A stretch of DNA of 64,000 nucleotides from Halocaridina rubra (Eukaryota; Arthropoda; Malacostraca; Decapoda; Atyidae): the NCBI GenBank assembly GCA_037179515.1, contig JAXCGZ010021070.1:1-64000 (forward strand). The letters are read 5' to 3'. Shown piece after piece: positions 53,290-64,000 of the stretch (positions are counted from its first letter, which is position 1; each line of letters begins with the position of its first letter). A program made the translations under genes and the position numbers. The notes beneath the pieces are model-generated. The model made no database searches. It had not been told where the DNA came from and saw only the letters and a program-made list of their open reading frames with translations.

Positions 53290-56200
53290 ATTCCCCCTTT
53301 TAAAGGGGGTGGCCAAGCCAAGAAACACGCATACACCATGATCCACACACACCTCACCTATTACTCTTAGCTCCTTGGGGATAAAGGGTTGCCACATTAC
53401 CCTCCCTTTCCACCCTGATTAGGTCACCTCCAAGGTAGGCGGGCAAGGATATTCTACAGTGAGGCCCGACGCCGCAGATGTTTACCTCCACTGCTACATC
53501 ACATGGCAACTCCCCTCAGGCTTGTCCATCACAGTTAACTGAGCTAGCATATGCGAGAAATCTCTGTGGCCTGTGTCACCAATACACAATCTTCCTCCAC
53601 TTATTCCTACCTCTTGCACTCTCTCTTCCTTGCTCCATTGACTTTCTACATGCATCCAAAGCTCTTTTCACACCATCCATCTCATTCTAGGTCTTCCTCT
53701 TGGACTAACTCCAACCACTATTGCGCTCCACACTCTCTTCGCTATTCTTTCTTACTCATCCTTTCCATGTGACCAATCTAACTTAACACTTTCTGATCTA
53801 ACCTATCAGACAGCCTTCTTTCAACACCCATTTTCTGCCTGATCTCCTCATTTCTCACTCTTCCTATTCTAGATCCACCAATCATAATTCTCAAACACCT
53901 CACCTCCAATGCATTCAACTTAGTTTTTTTCATCCTCTCTTGCATTCCAAGTCTGTGCTCCATACAATGCTATCGGCACAATCACACCATCATATATCCT
54001 TCTCTTTGCATTCCCAAATATCTATTCCTAATCAAAATTTTCATCCCTTCTAGACATTTGCTCGCTTCATTCACTCTATGACTTACCCCTGCATCCACTC
54101 ATCCATTCCTTGATATGTGCGATCCCAGATACTTAAAACTTTCGAATTATTAAAGCAACTCCCCATTCAGTCTACATGCAATTATTTTTTTTTTTTGCAT
54201 GACACCGGGACAGGCAGAAACTGCCCTCATCAATAAAGGCCCGGGCACGAGAAAATACCAAGATGAAGGAAAAGAAAAAGGTTAAGGACATGGCAGAGAT
54301 GAGGTAATGTCACACAAAGGAAAACGACAGACAGAAAAAACAGTCAAAGTACAGAGGACCCAGAGATATGGAGGACTAGGCCCTCAGATGACGATAGATC
54401 TGCTTTTTGAAGGATGAAAGGTCATAAGAATTAGGAAAGACAGAAGGAGGAAGAGAGTTACAGAGTCTGGAGGTAGATGGGAAGATGCAGTCGCTGCACT
54501 GACCAATCCAAGAGCTACAAATCTCCACACAGTACCTGTGAGAAAAGGCCGCTTGGCGAGTGTTACATGGTCTCAACAGTGGGGGAGGGATGCAACTCGT
54601 TAACTCATCAGAGCAGCGATAGAAAAGAGAAAGGGAAAATATCTTACGGCGAAGAGAGAGAGAATCAAGATTAGAAGTAAGAGTAATGAGTCTGACTGCC
54701 TTAGATTCAATCCTATCAAGGAGATAAGTATAAGAAGAAGCACCCTAGATGTGTAAGCAGTATTCTGAGCAGGGACGGATAATCCTTTATAAAATTTAAG
54801 TAACTGTAAAGAGGAAAAGTAATGACAAAAACGAAACAAAAACCCCAATTTTTTGGATGAAGATTTAAAAATTTGGATTATGTGATTCCTCCAAGATAAG
54901 TTAGAGGCTATATGGATTCCTAATATGTTGATAAAATTAAAAGGGTAAATTTCGTTAGTTTCGAAGACATTAGGGTTATCAGGAGAAGATAAAGAGATAG
55001 CCAAAAAACTGTCTTGAATTTAAATAAATTTTGAGTGCCCACTCAGGTACTCTCTGCAAATCGGAGCCGAGAGTAGAAGAAAGAGTGGTACGATACTGAT
55101 TAGGAGTAGCAGATGAAGGTTGTGAAGAAAAGGCAGAGGAAAAGCGAAGGGTAGAATCATTTACCAATATAAACACTCCTTGTGCATCTCATGACTTTAC
55201 TTTTACCAATAATTACTCGCAACTTCCTTCTTCCGCACACCCTAACAAACTCAAACACCAAATTATTTACTTCATTCTCAGTATAAGCCACCAGTGCTGT
55301 GTCATCTGTGAACAGCAATTGATTCCATTTTCACAACCTTCCATAATCACTCACTAATTCCAAGTCTCTGTTACTCATTTACTTTCCTTACCACTCCATC
55401 CATATACACATTAAACAACCACGGCAACATTACACAACTTTGATGTAACCCTACATTTACCTCAAACCAATCACTCATACCAATGCTAACCCTCACACAT
55501 CCATTTACTCCATCTACTACACTCATACTTATCTACTTTACCTTAATAAAGTGGAACTACACATGCACTCCTCCCATCAACTGGGACCATCCCTTTTCTA
55601 AAACATACATTCACCAACCTAATCATCCATTTCACCAAATCCTCCCCACCTTTTGACAAGCACTCTAAGTGACACCCATCTATCCTTGGTGCTTTACCTG
55701 CTTACGTTGCTCTCAATACCAAATATACCTCCTCTTTTGTTATTTCTCTATAATTCTCATTACCCAACATTGGCATTCTCCATTCACCTGCCACTGCCAC
55801 AATCTCTGCCTCTCTATCATCTTCCTCATATAGCAGATCCTTGAAATACTCAGCCTATCTCTCTCCCACCTTCATTTTTTCTACTAACAATTGCCCATCT
55901 GCTCCTTTCACCCTTTCCTCCCTACCAGACTCCCCTTTAGTCACTCTTTTCACTTCCTTCCAAAACATCTTTTTATTCCTTTCAAAATTTTAAGACAAGC
56001 GTCTACTCCACCTTACATCCGCTTCTCTCTTTGCCTCCACACCACATGCTTCGTTAACCTCCCCTTTGAACTATACCTTTCATATGCCTCAACACTACCT
56101 ATTTTCAACCATACCTCACATGCCTGCTTCTTTTCAGTCACAGCTGCACTAATCTCCTCATTCCACCATCCACTACCTTTCATTTTACTTCCACCTGTAC

Positions 56201-57200
56201 TCTCCTTCCACACTCTGCCTCTGCACACTTCATAACCTCCTCCTTAAAACAACTCCATTCTTCTTCCACTCCCTCCTCAACTTTCTCTTTCACTACATTC
56301 CACACATTTCTTAGACTAGCCTTATACTCACAGTCTTTCTGTTTCATACTCAGTTCACTTACTTTTAGCACCTCTTTTCCTCTCTTGCTTCTCCTCTTTC
56401 TTCACTTTTCCCATACTCTCACTCTACTTTCCACTAAATAATGATCAGATATTCCACCACTAGCTGCTCTCTGTGCATTCACATCCAATACTCTTCATCA
56501 CCCTCCTGTCCACTACAAGATAATCTATTAATGCTCTATCAACTACTCTTCCATTCTCTACTCTGACCCACATATACTTGAGCACATCCTTCTTTTTAAA
56601 TACTGTATTGGCAATCAACAGCTCTATCAATATGCATTTCTATCATTTTATCTCCATTCTCATTCCTACCAAGTACGCCATACTTTCCAATTACACCATC
56701 CACTGGCTCATTCCCGACTCTAGCATTCAAATCTCCCATCAACACCACATTCATTCCCTAGTCTTCCACACACTCGTTCAATTTCATTCAAAATTCTTCT
56801 CTTTCTTCCTCACTTCTTTCACTGCCAGGCTCATATGCACTCACAAATGCCCAAACCTAGCATCCCAGTCTCATTTTAGCTACAATTATTTGAGATGGTA
56901 CTTCCGTCCATTCCACCACACTCCTACGCCTCTTTTCACTCACCAACAGAACCACTTCCTCTCTTCCTCTCCCTCTCTCAACTCCAGACACCCTACCTAC
57001 AACACTCTCAAATGTGACCTCACCACTCCCTTTTCTCTTAGTTTTGCTCAGTGCAAGTACACTACATCCAATTTTCTCTTCACAAACATACAGTATTCCT
57101 TATCACCTACCTCTTAACTTTCATTACACCACAACTACGCACATTCAGAGGCCCAATCACTACAGTTTTGGCTGGATCTCTCCCGCCAGAATACCCCCGC
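53290..57200 (-). mobile_element. RTE-like LINE, near full length, decayed
   Basis: Minus-strand motifs in order: GVERGRGREEVVLLVSE near 56950 and VVLMGDLNARVG (endonuclease GD.NA) near 56720; EKKQACEVWL and SVEAYERYSSK (linker) at 56060-56160; PWLFNVYMDGVVRKVN and LLFTDDTALVAYTENE (reverse transcriptase, catalytic DD kept) at 55270-55420; KSKVMRCTRS near 55190; VSHRVNEASKCLEGMK near 54060; RIGRVRNEEIRQKMGVERR near 53830. The 3' end carries AAGGGGGTGGCCAAGCCAAG-type sequence near 53295. Many stops and shifts; a second LINE interrupts it at about 54182-55165. Confidence 0.87.
54182..55165 (-). mobile_element. Jockey-like LINE, 5' truncated, inserted in the RTE-like LINE
   Basis: The minus strand starts within the reverse transcriptase at a worn catalytic site (NDST where ADDST is usual), then SSTLGSDLQRVPEWALK, INILGIHIASNLSWRNHI, KLGFLFRFCHYFSSLQLL, FSHRYCVEICSS and the terminal FPSTSRLCNSLPPSVFPN with SFKKQIYRHLRA and stop. 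A poly(A) tail (plus-strand T run at 54186-54196) follows a conserved 3' end. Truncation, tail and a possible short AT-rich duplication fit target-primed reverse transcription. Confidence 0.88.
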
Positions 57201-58039
57201 ATAAAACTGATATATCAAATGCTACTCTAACAGCAGGAGTGCAGAACTACACCAGAGTAATGGTTACTATTGAGTACCATTTCACACCATAAAATTAATC
57301 ACCATAAAACAACTATATATCATGTACAATGACTACAATATTATATACAAAACAGTGCACTGAAGTCCAAAACAGATTAAAAAAACTCTAACGCATAATA
57401 TAAAGGTGTCATAATTTTGATATGGTGGGGCAGAAGATTTACACAGCAATGGAAGAAAGGGGTTAAATAAAACTAGAATGATGGAATAACGACAGCAATA
57501 CATACTGGCAATCTTCTCAGGTTGATCACTCAGTAAAATGCCATTTATAGTCGACCATGTTAAAGGTTGGAGAAAAATACAAAAATATGCAACTTTCACG
57601 GATCTGAAAAACTATACAGTGTACTCTGTCAAAAGATCTAAGGCCATACTGATATATAAACATAGAATATTCATACCCACTGATTAACTGACACCGACTG
57701 GTCTAACAATAAAAGCAAATGTGTGTCACCTTCCAACTCTCAAACACAGTAGGTCACACTACAAAGTTGTCAAGGTACCAGCACGCCACACTACTTCCTA
57801 CATCTGTTCATATTACTTTAATTATCTTTCTTAGCTTTAATAAACCTGAGAAATTAGTTACGATATTGCTAGAAATAATTTCAACAATATTTATTCTGGC
57901 ACAATTTTGCAGACAGTTTTGAAATAAAAGCCTTTAAATCCGTCATTGACCTTCCAACAGCCATTATATAATATAACTTTTTCAATAGAATATTATTCCC
58001 ACAAATAGATGTCAAGAAATATATAAAAGGAGGGTATCA

Positions 58040-58316
58040 ATACAAGAAGATTCCAGATTCAAAGAGATACGAACATTCACAGATACTTAAAGTACAAATA
58101 TATGCAGTACTGTATAGTACTTAGGCTAGATACTTAACTACTACGTAAAACAATGTATAAAGAATTAATGAATTTTAATACAGTAATAATAATGCATTAA
58201 TACAGTACAATACAATAATGCATACATTAATTCATGGGTAGATAATAAGTAGGTTTATGTTTATATCTGTGATTATTCATAGCTCAGTTGTTCGTAAGTA
58301 GGTGAGTTCCTTTATA
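58040..58316 (+). mobile_element. MITE copy 4, diverged
   Basis: The interior (GCAGTACTGTATAGTACTTA, then GGCTAGATACTTAACTACTA) and right end (TTGTTCGTAAGTAGGTGAG) match the family. The left terminal repeat is too altered to place exactly. Confidence 0.65.
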
Positions 58317-59939
58317 TATAAAGTATATATAGTGTAATCATCTAACAACACAAAGAATATTACTAACGAGAAAATGAGACTTGGAAGGAGAAACGTTAAA
58401 CAGGCATAAAGACAGAGGCATAGACAATAAAACACAAACGTGTAAGCAGCTATATAAAGAATACATAGGTACATACAATAATAATATGCTGCAGCCATAC
58501 ACATGAATAAACAAGTCACAAGCATACAGATAAAGAGGAGACACTAATGCATATACACACATTTGAATAGAATCACACTAGAAACTTAGAATCCAAGCAA
58601 ACAAAAGTGTTGAACATGTCAAGATAACCCACCTGAGTCACATGCCAGGAACAGCTGCCAACTAACCAACTACTGTACACACATGTGTATCAACCAAACG
58701 CTGTACAAAGTATACATGTGTACAATAACATAAGTGAAAAGCTGTGATCTATATATGATAATACGATTCTTAGGGCAACCACCTACATCCTAGCTCATTA
58801 AATTATTATTTCCTAATGAATTCTGACGTTAATAAAAATTTTTAGGGTTTAACTATTATTTTACAAAATAAACAAGACAACAGTGCACTATCGGCTTTCA
58901 TGTATATTAAACATTTTAGAAAGAAAAGGAAGATTTACATAAGTTGTGTTATAATAAGAAATTTATGAAAAAATACAGTGCAAATTCACAATTATAAAAT
59001 ACGGAAATGCCACATCCCTCAATATTTTGTACTGACTATTGTGCTTTTGCTACACTGCAATGATACTGTGCTTGCTTGTAATATTAAGAAAATTTTATAC
59101 CAATGCTAAGATTAATAGAAAAGTAGTTAATAATTACGTTAATAAACAAATATACTTTTGCGAAACCATAATCAATAGGGATAGACACAGAAAAGAAACA
59201 AAAATGAAATAAAGACTTGAAACAAGAAGCTATAACAAGAAAAACCTATATAATGGGTGCCATCCTTGCCAGCTGACCAAGAAAAAGTCAGGTCGTTGAT
59301 TCCAAAAGACAATAACAAAGAGGAGGTAATCAGAATATAAAGCAATTTCTACATTCAAACAATGTGTAGCTTTCATGACAAGACAGCATAAACTGCAGAG
59401 TAAAAATGGCAATCCTCACAATTTACGTACTAATACAGTATGGGGTTCAAGAGAAAGATGAGCCTATAACGAATTCTAAGCATCCTGCACCCTTCTCCCT
59501 TACTAGAGGAAAAGGTTTCACAAAACAGGTCCATAAGTAATTGAACTAGAAGGAGAACAAGAACTTGTAGGGGAACATTGACCCTAAAATTAGATGTCAT
59601 GCCACAAAAAGCCATTTGGACTACACTCCACATATAATTGCAAATTGTATTACTCGCAACATTTATAAAGTCCATGCTGTGACGAATCATCACCATCACA
59701 GGACAGAAAGCATGACATGGACCAGGATGGACGTTGAAGCACACTAGGAGTAAACTAAGCATGAAATGAAAATGAGGCAAAAATTACAAAGTGGTATTTT
59801 GGACATCTGGAATGTTTACGAGAAAAAAATACTGTTAAAGAACTGTAAAAATATCTAAGGCATATGAGATTACAAGGGAAAATACCTGTTATCTAATATG
59901 ACTATCCTGTACATATCTTATTTTAGATTTTATGTATCA

Positions 59940-60185
59940 ACAGTAGTCTCAATTTGGGGTGGACATACACGGTTTGAAGATGGGGAATTAAGGCTGGATG
60001 CCCTTCCTAATACCTGCTATGGGCTTGAAGGTGGGTTTGTCACCTTCCCAGTCGAGAATACTACCAAGAGTAATAAGAGAAACTTGTACTTGACCAAAGT
60101 ATGAAATATATAAAAGATCAAGACACGCCTTGCCTTTAACAAGACCACCCAAATACCAAGGGTGCAGGAAGGCATTTAGCAAAAA
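59940..60185 (-). repeat. Possible dispersed repeat with GGAAGGGCATCCAGCC motif
   Basis: The minus strand contains GGTATTAGGAAGGGCATCCA followed by GCCTTAATTCC, a motif common in tails of short interspersed elements in many animals. Only one copy is present in this window. Confidence 0.3.
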
Positions 60186-63100
60186 TAACTGACATAAAGT
60201 ATATATCACTGTTCCTGAAAAAACATGTATGCCTATATATAATTATGGTTGCTATCTCATTCGAAGAACGAATCAGGATATGATAGGAATGCTAAGTGTA
60301 TATATATTCATTTTAAGCAAACTTTGAAAGAAATATTATATCTTATTGCATGACACCTAAGACTTGGAAAGGTGTAAACAATATATATTACAAGCGATAC
60401 ATCACACTTTAGTATGCAGAAAAAGAATGCACTTGAAGTCTGACAAATAATAAGATGAATACTGTATAGAGATATTGAAACTATATATGTATCCTACCTT
60501 TCCAGAACTTCCCCTTGACCATATACAAACACCATATTTTCACACTTATGTGTGGCTCAACAGCCACACAAAACCTTACTCTCTCTACTTTCCACAGTTA
60601 AGAACCTCCCTTGATGAGACAACAGTGTATACTGCAACTAAATACGAATTCACATGGTATGCTGTACAAGAATTTTAGGCCAACGTGGCTGAGGAAGAGG
60701 GAGGGTAACAAAAAACTAAATAAAAAAAGTACCACATTGCACTTACATTTCGCGCATTTTTTCACCTTTTCTCCAATACAAAAATTCTTAACTTCAGCTG
60801 GTCTAGTGCTGCTATCACAATAGTAATAAGTAGTTTTTCAATATAATGCCAAAATGGAACATGAGAAGCATCATATCAGGAGCTACATATGGTTTTCTAT
60901 TAGTACAAAATATAAAGAAATTCCAAATTAACTAGTAACAAAGCAATGGGTCTAACAGATGGAGGGACACGTAGCACAACGTGAGTTGGTGCAGTAATCC
61001 CATATTGAAGAGAAAACTGTTACTGATTGGCTGCAGCTTTGGCATAGAAGTTTTTGGATGGGGTACAGAACATGGCGGACTTAAAGTGGTATCACAGGTG
61101 TGGCAAAGGTGGTGGAGTGGATATTCAGAGCTTAGGAAGAGAGGAGGAAATGAGCACTGTGGACAGGTGCCAAAATCAGTCTCCAAAAGCTTGGCAATGC
61201 AAGAGGTTAAGACTGAAAGGACAAAATACCTACACACAGATGTAATATTATGGCATGTGCCAGTATCAATAGAACTGTTGCTCCCGTAAATAACTATGAC
61301 TGGAACTGAAAGGGAAGCAAACGAGAATATACTGCACAGTTAAAATGATTAAGGAGAGTACAGTATCAAAAAGCAATCATTAAAAATGTAAAAAATTCAG
61401 TTTTAAAAACACTTAGTTGGCAATATACAAGTTTTAAAAAATCACAAGGGTAAACAGGCACAATCACTTCAAAATCTTTTAAAAACTATATGAATGAGGC
61501 AGAAGGGAAAGAATAAAAGCTCTTCATTTTCTGTAAGTTTGGAGAAACATAACAAAAAAGCAACAAGGTCAAATAAAATGTACCTATTACCTAACTATAC
61601 AATTCAAGGTCGGATACCAGTTGGGCTATGTACATACATCATCAATATAGACTATATCTTTAGTCATTAGTGAAAGACCAAAATAGTTGACTGGGAAAAC
61701 ACTCATGACTGACATAAACTTAAAATACAACTGTATCATTAAATTTTCATTACGACTCGAATACGTCAATTATATATGTTTGAGCGATGATGCACAATCA
61801 AATCTTACAATTCTGAACCTTTAGTCAATAGCAAAGTATTTAGAAACTATAAATTGTATAATAAAGTAAACTGTACAGTATATCTTCATTAAATGATTTA
61901 TATCTTACTATTCAACAATAATGCTACATATACAGTACAGCAGTGTAGACATATACCGTAATACTGCATATACAAGCTTGGAAGAATTAAATAAAAATCT
62001 TTATATACATGGCTTATTCTCTCATTCTTACTCCAAAATATATACAGCTCATATATCAAGAACATAACTCAATATTCCAGGTAAATGCAAATTTAAATGA
62101 TATTTAGCTACGAGGGAAATAATATCCTAGACATAGATGATGAAAAGTAAATCTACCCAAGGGCTGAAAATTTGGAGAATGGAAAAATAAAGTTTAGGTC
62201 TTGCAAAAGAAGTGGCACTATTTATATTTTAACTCAATTAGAAAATCCAGCTCAGAACCATAATACACATGCTACAATATAATTAGAGCTTAAATTGTTC
62301 TTTACTACACTAAAGTACTCTAAAATGAAAATTAATTACTTGGTGACGATGAAGAATAACTACATAAAAAGAAATTCCAAAAAATATGGAATTCAAACAC
62401 ATTACACAAGTACCAAGGTGAGAATGTAAGACTAAAATGATATGAATACCATCGAGATGTATTTCATGAGGGTGACCAAGGGAAGAAAGATTATAAATTG
62501 AACATCATAAGTTCAAATTATCAGGATAAATAGCAATATACCTTCCCAGAAAGATATCACCATCATCACTGAAATTTATCTTGTTCTTATGGTATTCTAA
62601 GTAACATACTAAAGAACAGTAGCCAAATGCTAAATACAATATATGTAACAAATAAGAAAACACTCAAAACCATAACAAACTTAGCTCCTGTCAGCAGGTA
62701 GGCGTTCACAATGTAATGTGTACAACCGCAAGGTCATGCAATGAATTTGTACTTGGTATCAATGTTATCGAGAGTGCACAAGCACATTTCAAGTCATTAG
62801 ACACAAGATTTGAAATTACTGTAATCATCTTTTTCTTATATTCACCCGCTTAATTCACTAATTAGTAGGATACTGTATAAACTTTAAGAACATCTACTCA
62901 CATTCATCTGAGAATGATACTGTGTAAATTCTAAGAACAAATTAACATAACTTACACTGTATTTGGGGAAAAACTTCAAAATATACAAACAAAATCACTT
63001 AAGTAAACTAAAAGGGAAATTACTGACTCAAATGAGAAATAATATTATAACAAAGAAACACTATACAGTACTCCAATAATCAAGGCACACTATGCAATTC

Positions 63101-64000
63101 GTTCCATACCATCTTAGAAACAAAGGCAAGATACAAACTAGTTAAGCATGTACTGGCTACATTTAAAGGTTTTTCTTAAAACCAATTACTTTTGAATAAG
63201 TTACAGAAACTTGTTAGGAATACAAGTACTATACTGTATACTGTACTATTGAAATTATAGACATTTACACAGACTTTACTTTGAAGAACAGTGGTTACGA
63301 ACTGCATATTAAGCAAGGGACACATGCGTGTTACACTGGCATGTGGAATTTTTTTTTTTTTTTTTTTGCTTTCCAAGAAGTAATGAAAACAGAACAAAAA
63401 AGAATAACATTCACAGTCAAGATAAAAAGCATTTTAATCTCTGTAAGTACTATTTATGTTTATAATAAACAAATCTTATTTTGCAACAGTTCAATTAGTG
63501 CATGGCAACAAACTAAGAATGGAAAAGCTCCAAGTACTGTGGTACAGTATATTGATACTTTATTACTATCTATTTAAAGTATAGTATGTATAATTATATT
63601 TAGTTCGATTTTAGTATACAAGTAACTGATATTATAAAGCAAGCCACTGAGATAGTTTTGAAGTTTACTTAAGCAAACTACGACTGAAGTCATATTTTAA
63701 TGGTACAGGATTTTATTTATGCTGCAATACCTTCTCAACAGAAATGATTACATATTGTATATTTCTCATTCCAAATTACTTAAATTCTATTTTTTTATTG
63801 GTAAAACTATTTAACAACTTCAAAATTCAAGGATATTTTTGCATGTTATAAATTTTTTGACTGAAACGAATAATAATTTGCAAGTTGATCATGATTACAC
63901 GATTTATAAAAAATAAAACTAAATTATTATTGACATTTGTGACAGGACTCAAAAGGGTAAATCTACTTGTAGCACTGCACAACTCCCACTTGAGAAAAAA

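Larger units (their letters stand above)
57300..64000. other. Upstream region with no recognised gene
   Basis: AT-rich DNA. MITE copy 4 lies at 58040-58316. A repeat-like phrase (GGTATTAGGAAGGGCATCCA on the minus strand near 60000) resembles tails of dispersed elements. Open frames at 60932-61289 are short and overlap on both strands. The 5' noncoding exon and promoter of the CCPG1-like gene could lie here or beyond 64000. A 17-bp T run sits at 63350-63367. Confidence 0.45.

Noticed and set aside
60932..61289. Overlapping open frames on both strands (about 100 residues each)
   Set aside because: No recognised domain, no splice context and equal openness on both strands; more likely part of a dispersed repeat.

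Overview
This is eukaryotic, AT-rich, intron-dominated animal DNA. Dense (TA)n, (GA)n, (AAT)n and (CA)n microsatellites, tRNA-derived SINEs, jockey-like and RTE-like LINEs and Tigger/pogo DNA transposons together suggest a decapod crustacean (shrimp, crab or crayfish). The order is an inference from repeat style and protein similarity; the species cannot be told.

Two host genes are recognisable, both on the minus strand. (1) Positions 21702-53052 hold a near-complete gene of the CCPG1/PBXIP1 family, the ER-phagy receptor type. Fifteen well-supported coding exons plus the initiator exon, and one candidate 36-nt microexon, join in phase with no frame break to give about 1494 residues. The cytosolic part has an LC3-interacting motif (DWTLV, residues 17-21) and a FIP200-binding-type motif (SDIETL, residues 98-103). 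One transmembrane helix ends in GLGHFLG (residues 458-464). The luminal part has coiled coils, a helical stretch and a very charged tail with poly-Glu and poly-Asp runs and three 20-residue Trp/Arg-Ala repeats. The 5' noncoding exon and promoter were not found. (2) Positions 15160-15282 hold the first coding exon of an ELL-type RNA polymerase II elongation factor. It ends in a clean splice donor, and the remaining exons must lie left of the window or escape recognition in the repeat-rich 1-15159 stretch.

Layout: 1-15159, presumed ELL intron 1, with four SINE copies, mini- and microsatellites and a hAT-like relic; 15160-15450, ELL first exon and promoter side; 15451-21701, intergenic, with long (TA)n tracts, a LINE tail and a LINE relic; 21702-53052, the CCPG1-like gene; 53053-64000, upstream DNA (probably 5' intron or promoter side), with an RTE-like LINE split by a jockey-like LINE, then about 6.7 kb where nothing is recognisable. 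The large introns carry a repeat island with a Tigger element at 41866-44770, a second Tigger relic, the 5' half of a jockey-like LINE and four copies of a TA-flanked MITE.

The most unusual observations are the LIR and FIR motifs kept in an invertebrate CCPG1-like protein with an elaborated luminal tail; a 180-bp tandem array whose equivalent junctions look filled, empty and footprint-bearing for one Tigger element; and an inverted pair of MITEs in the first coding intron. No virus-derived genes, toxin genes, rRNA genes or CRISPR arrays were seen.
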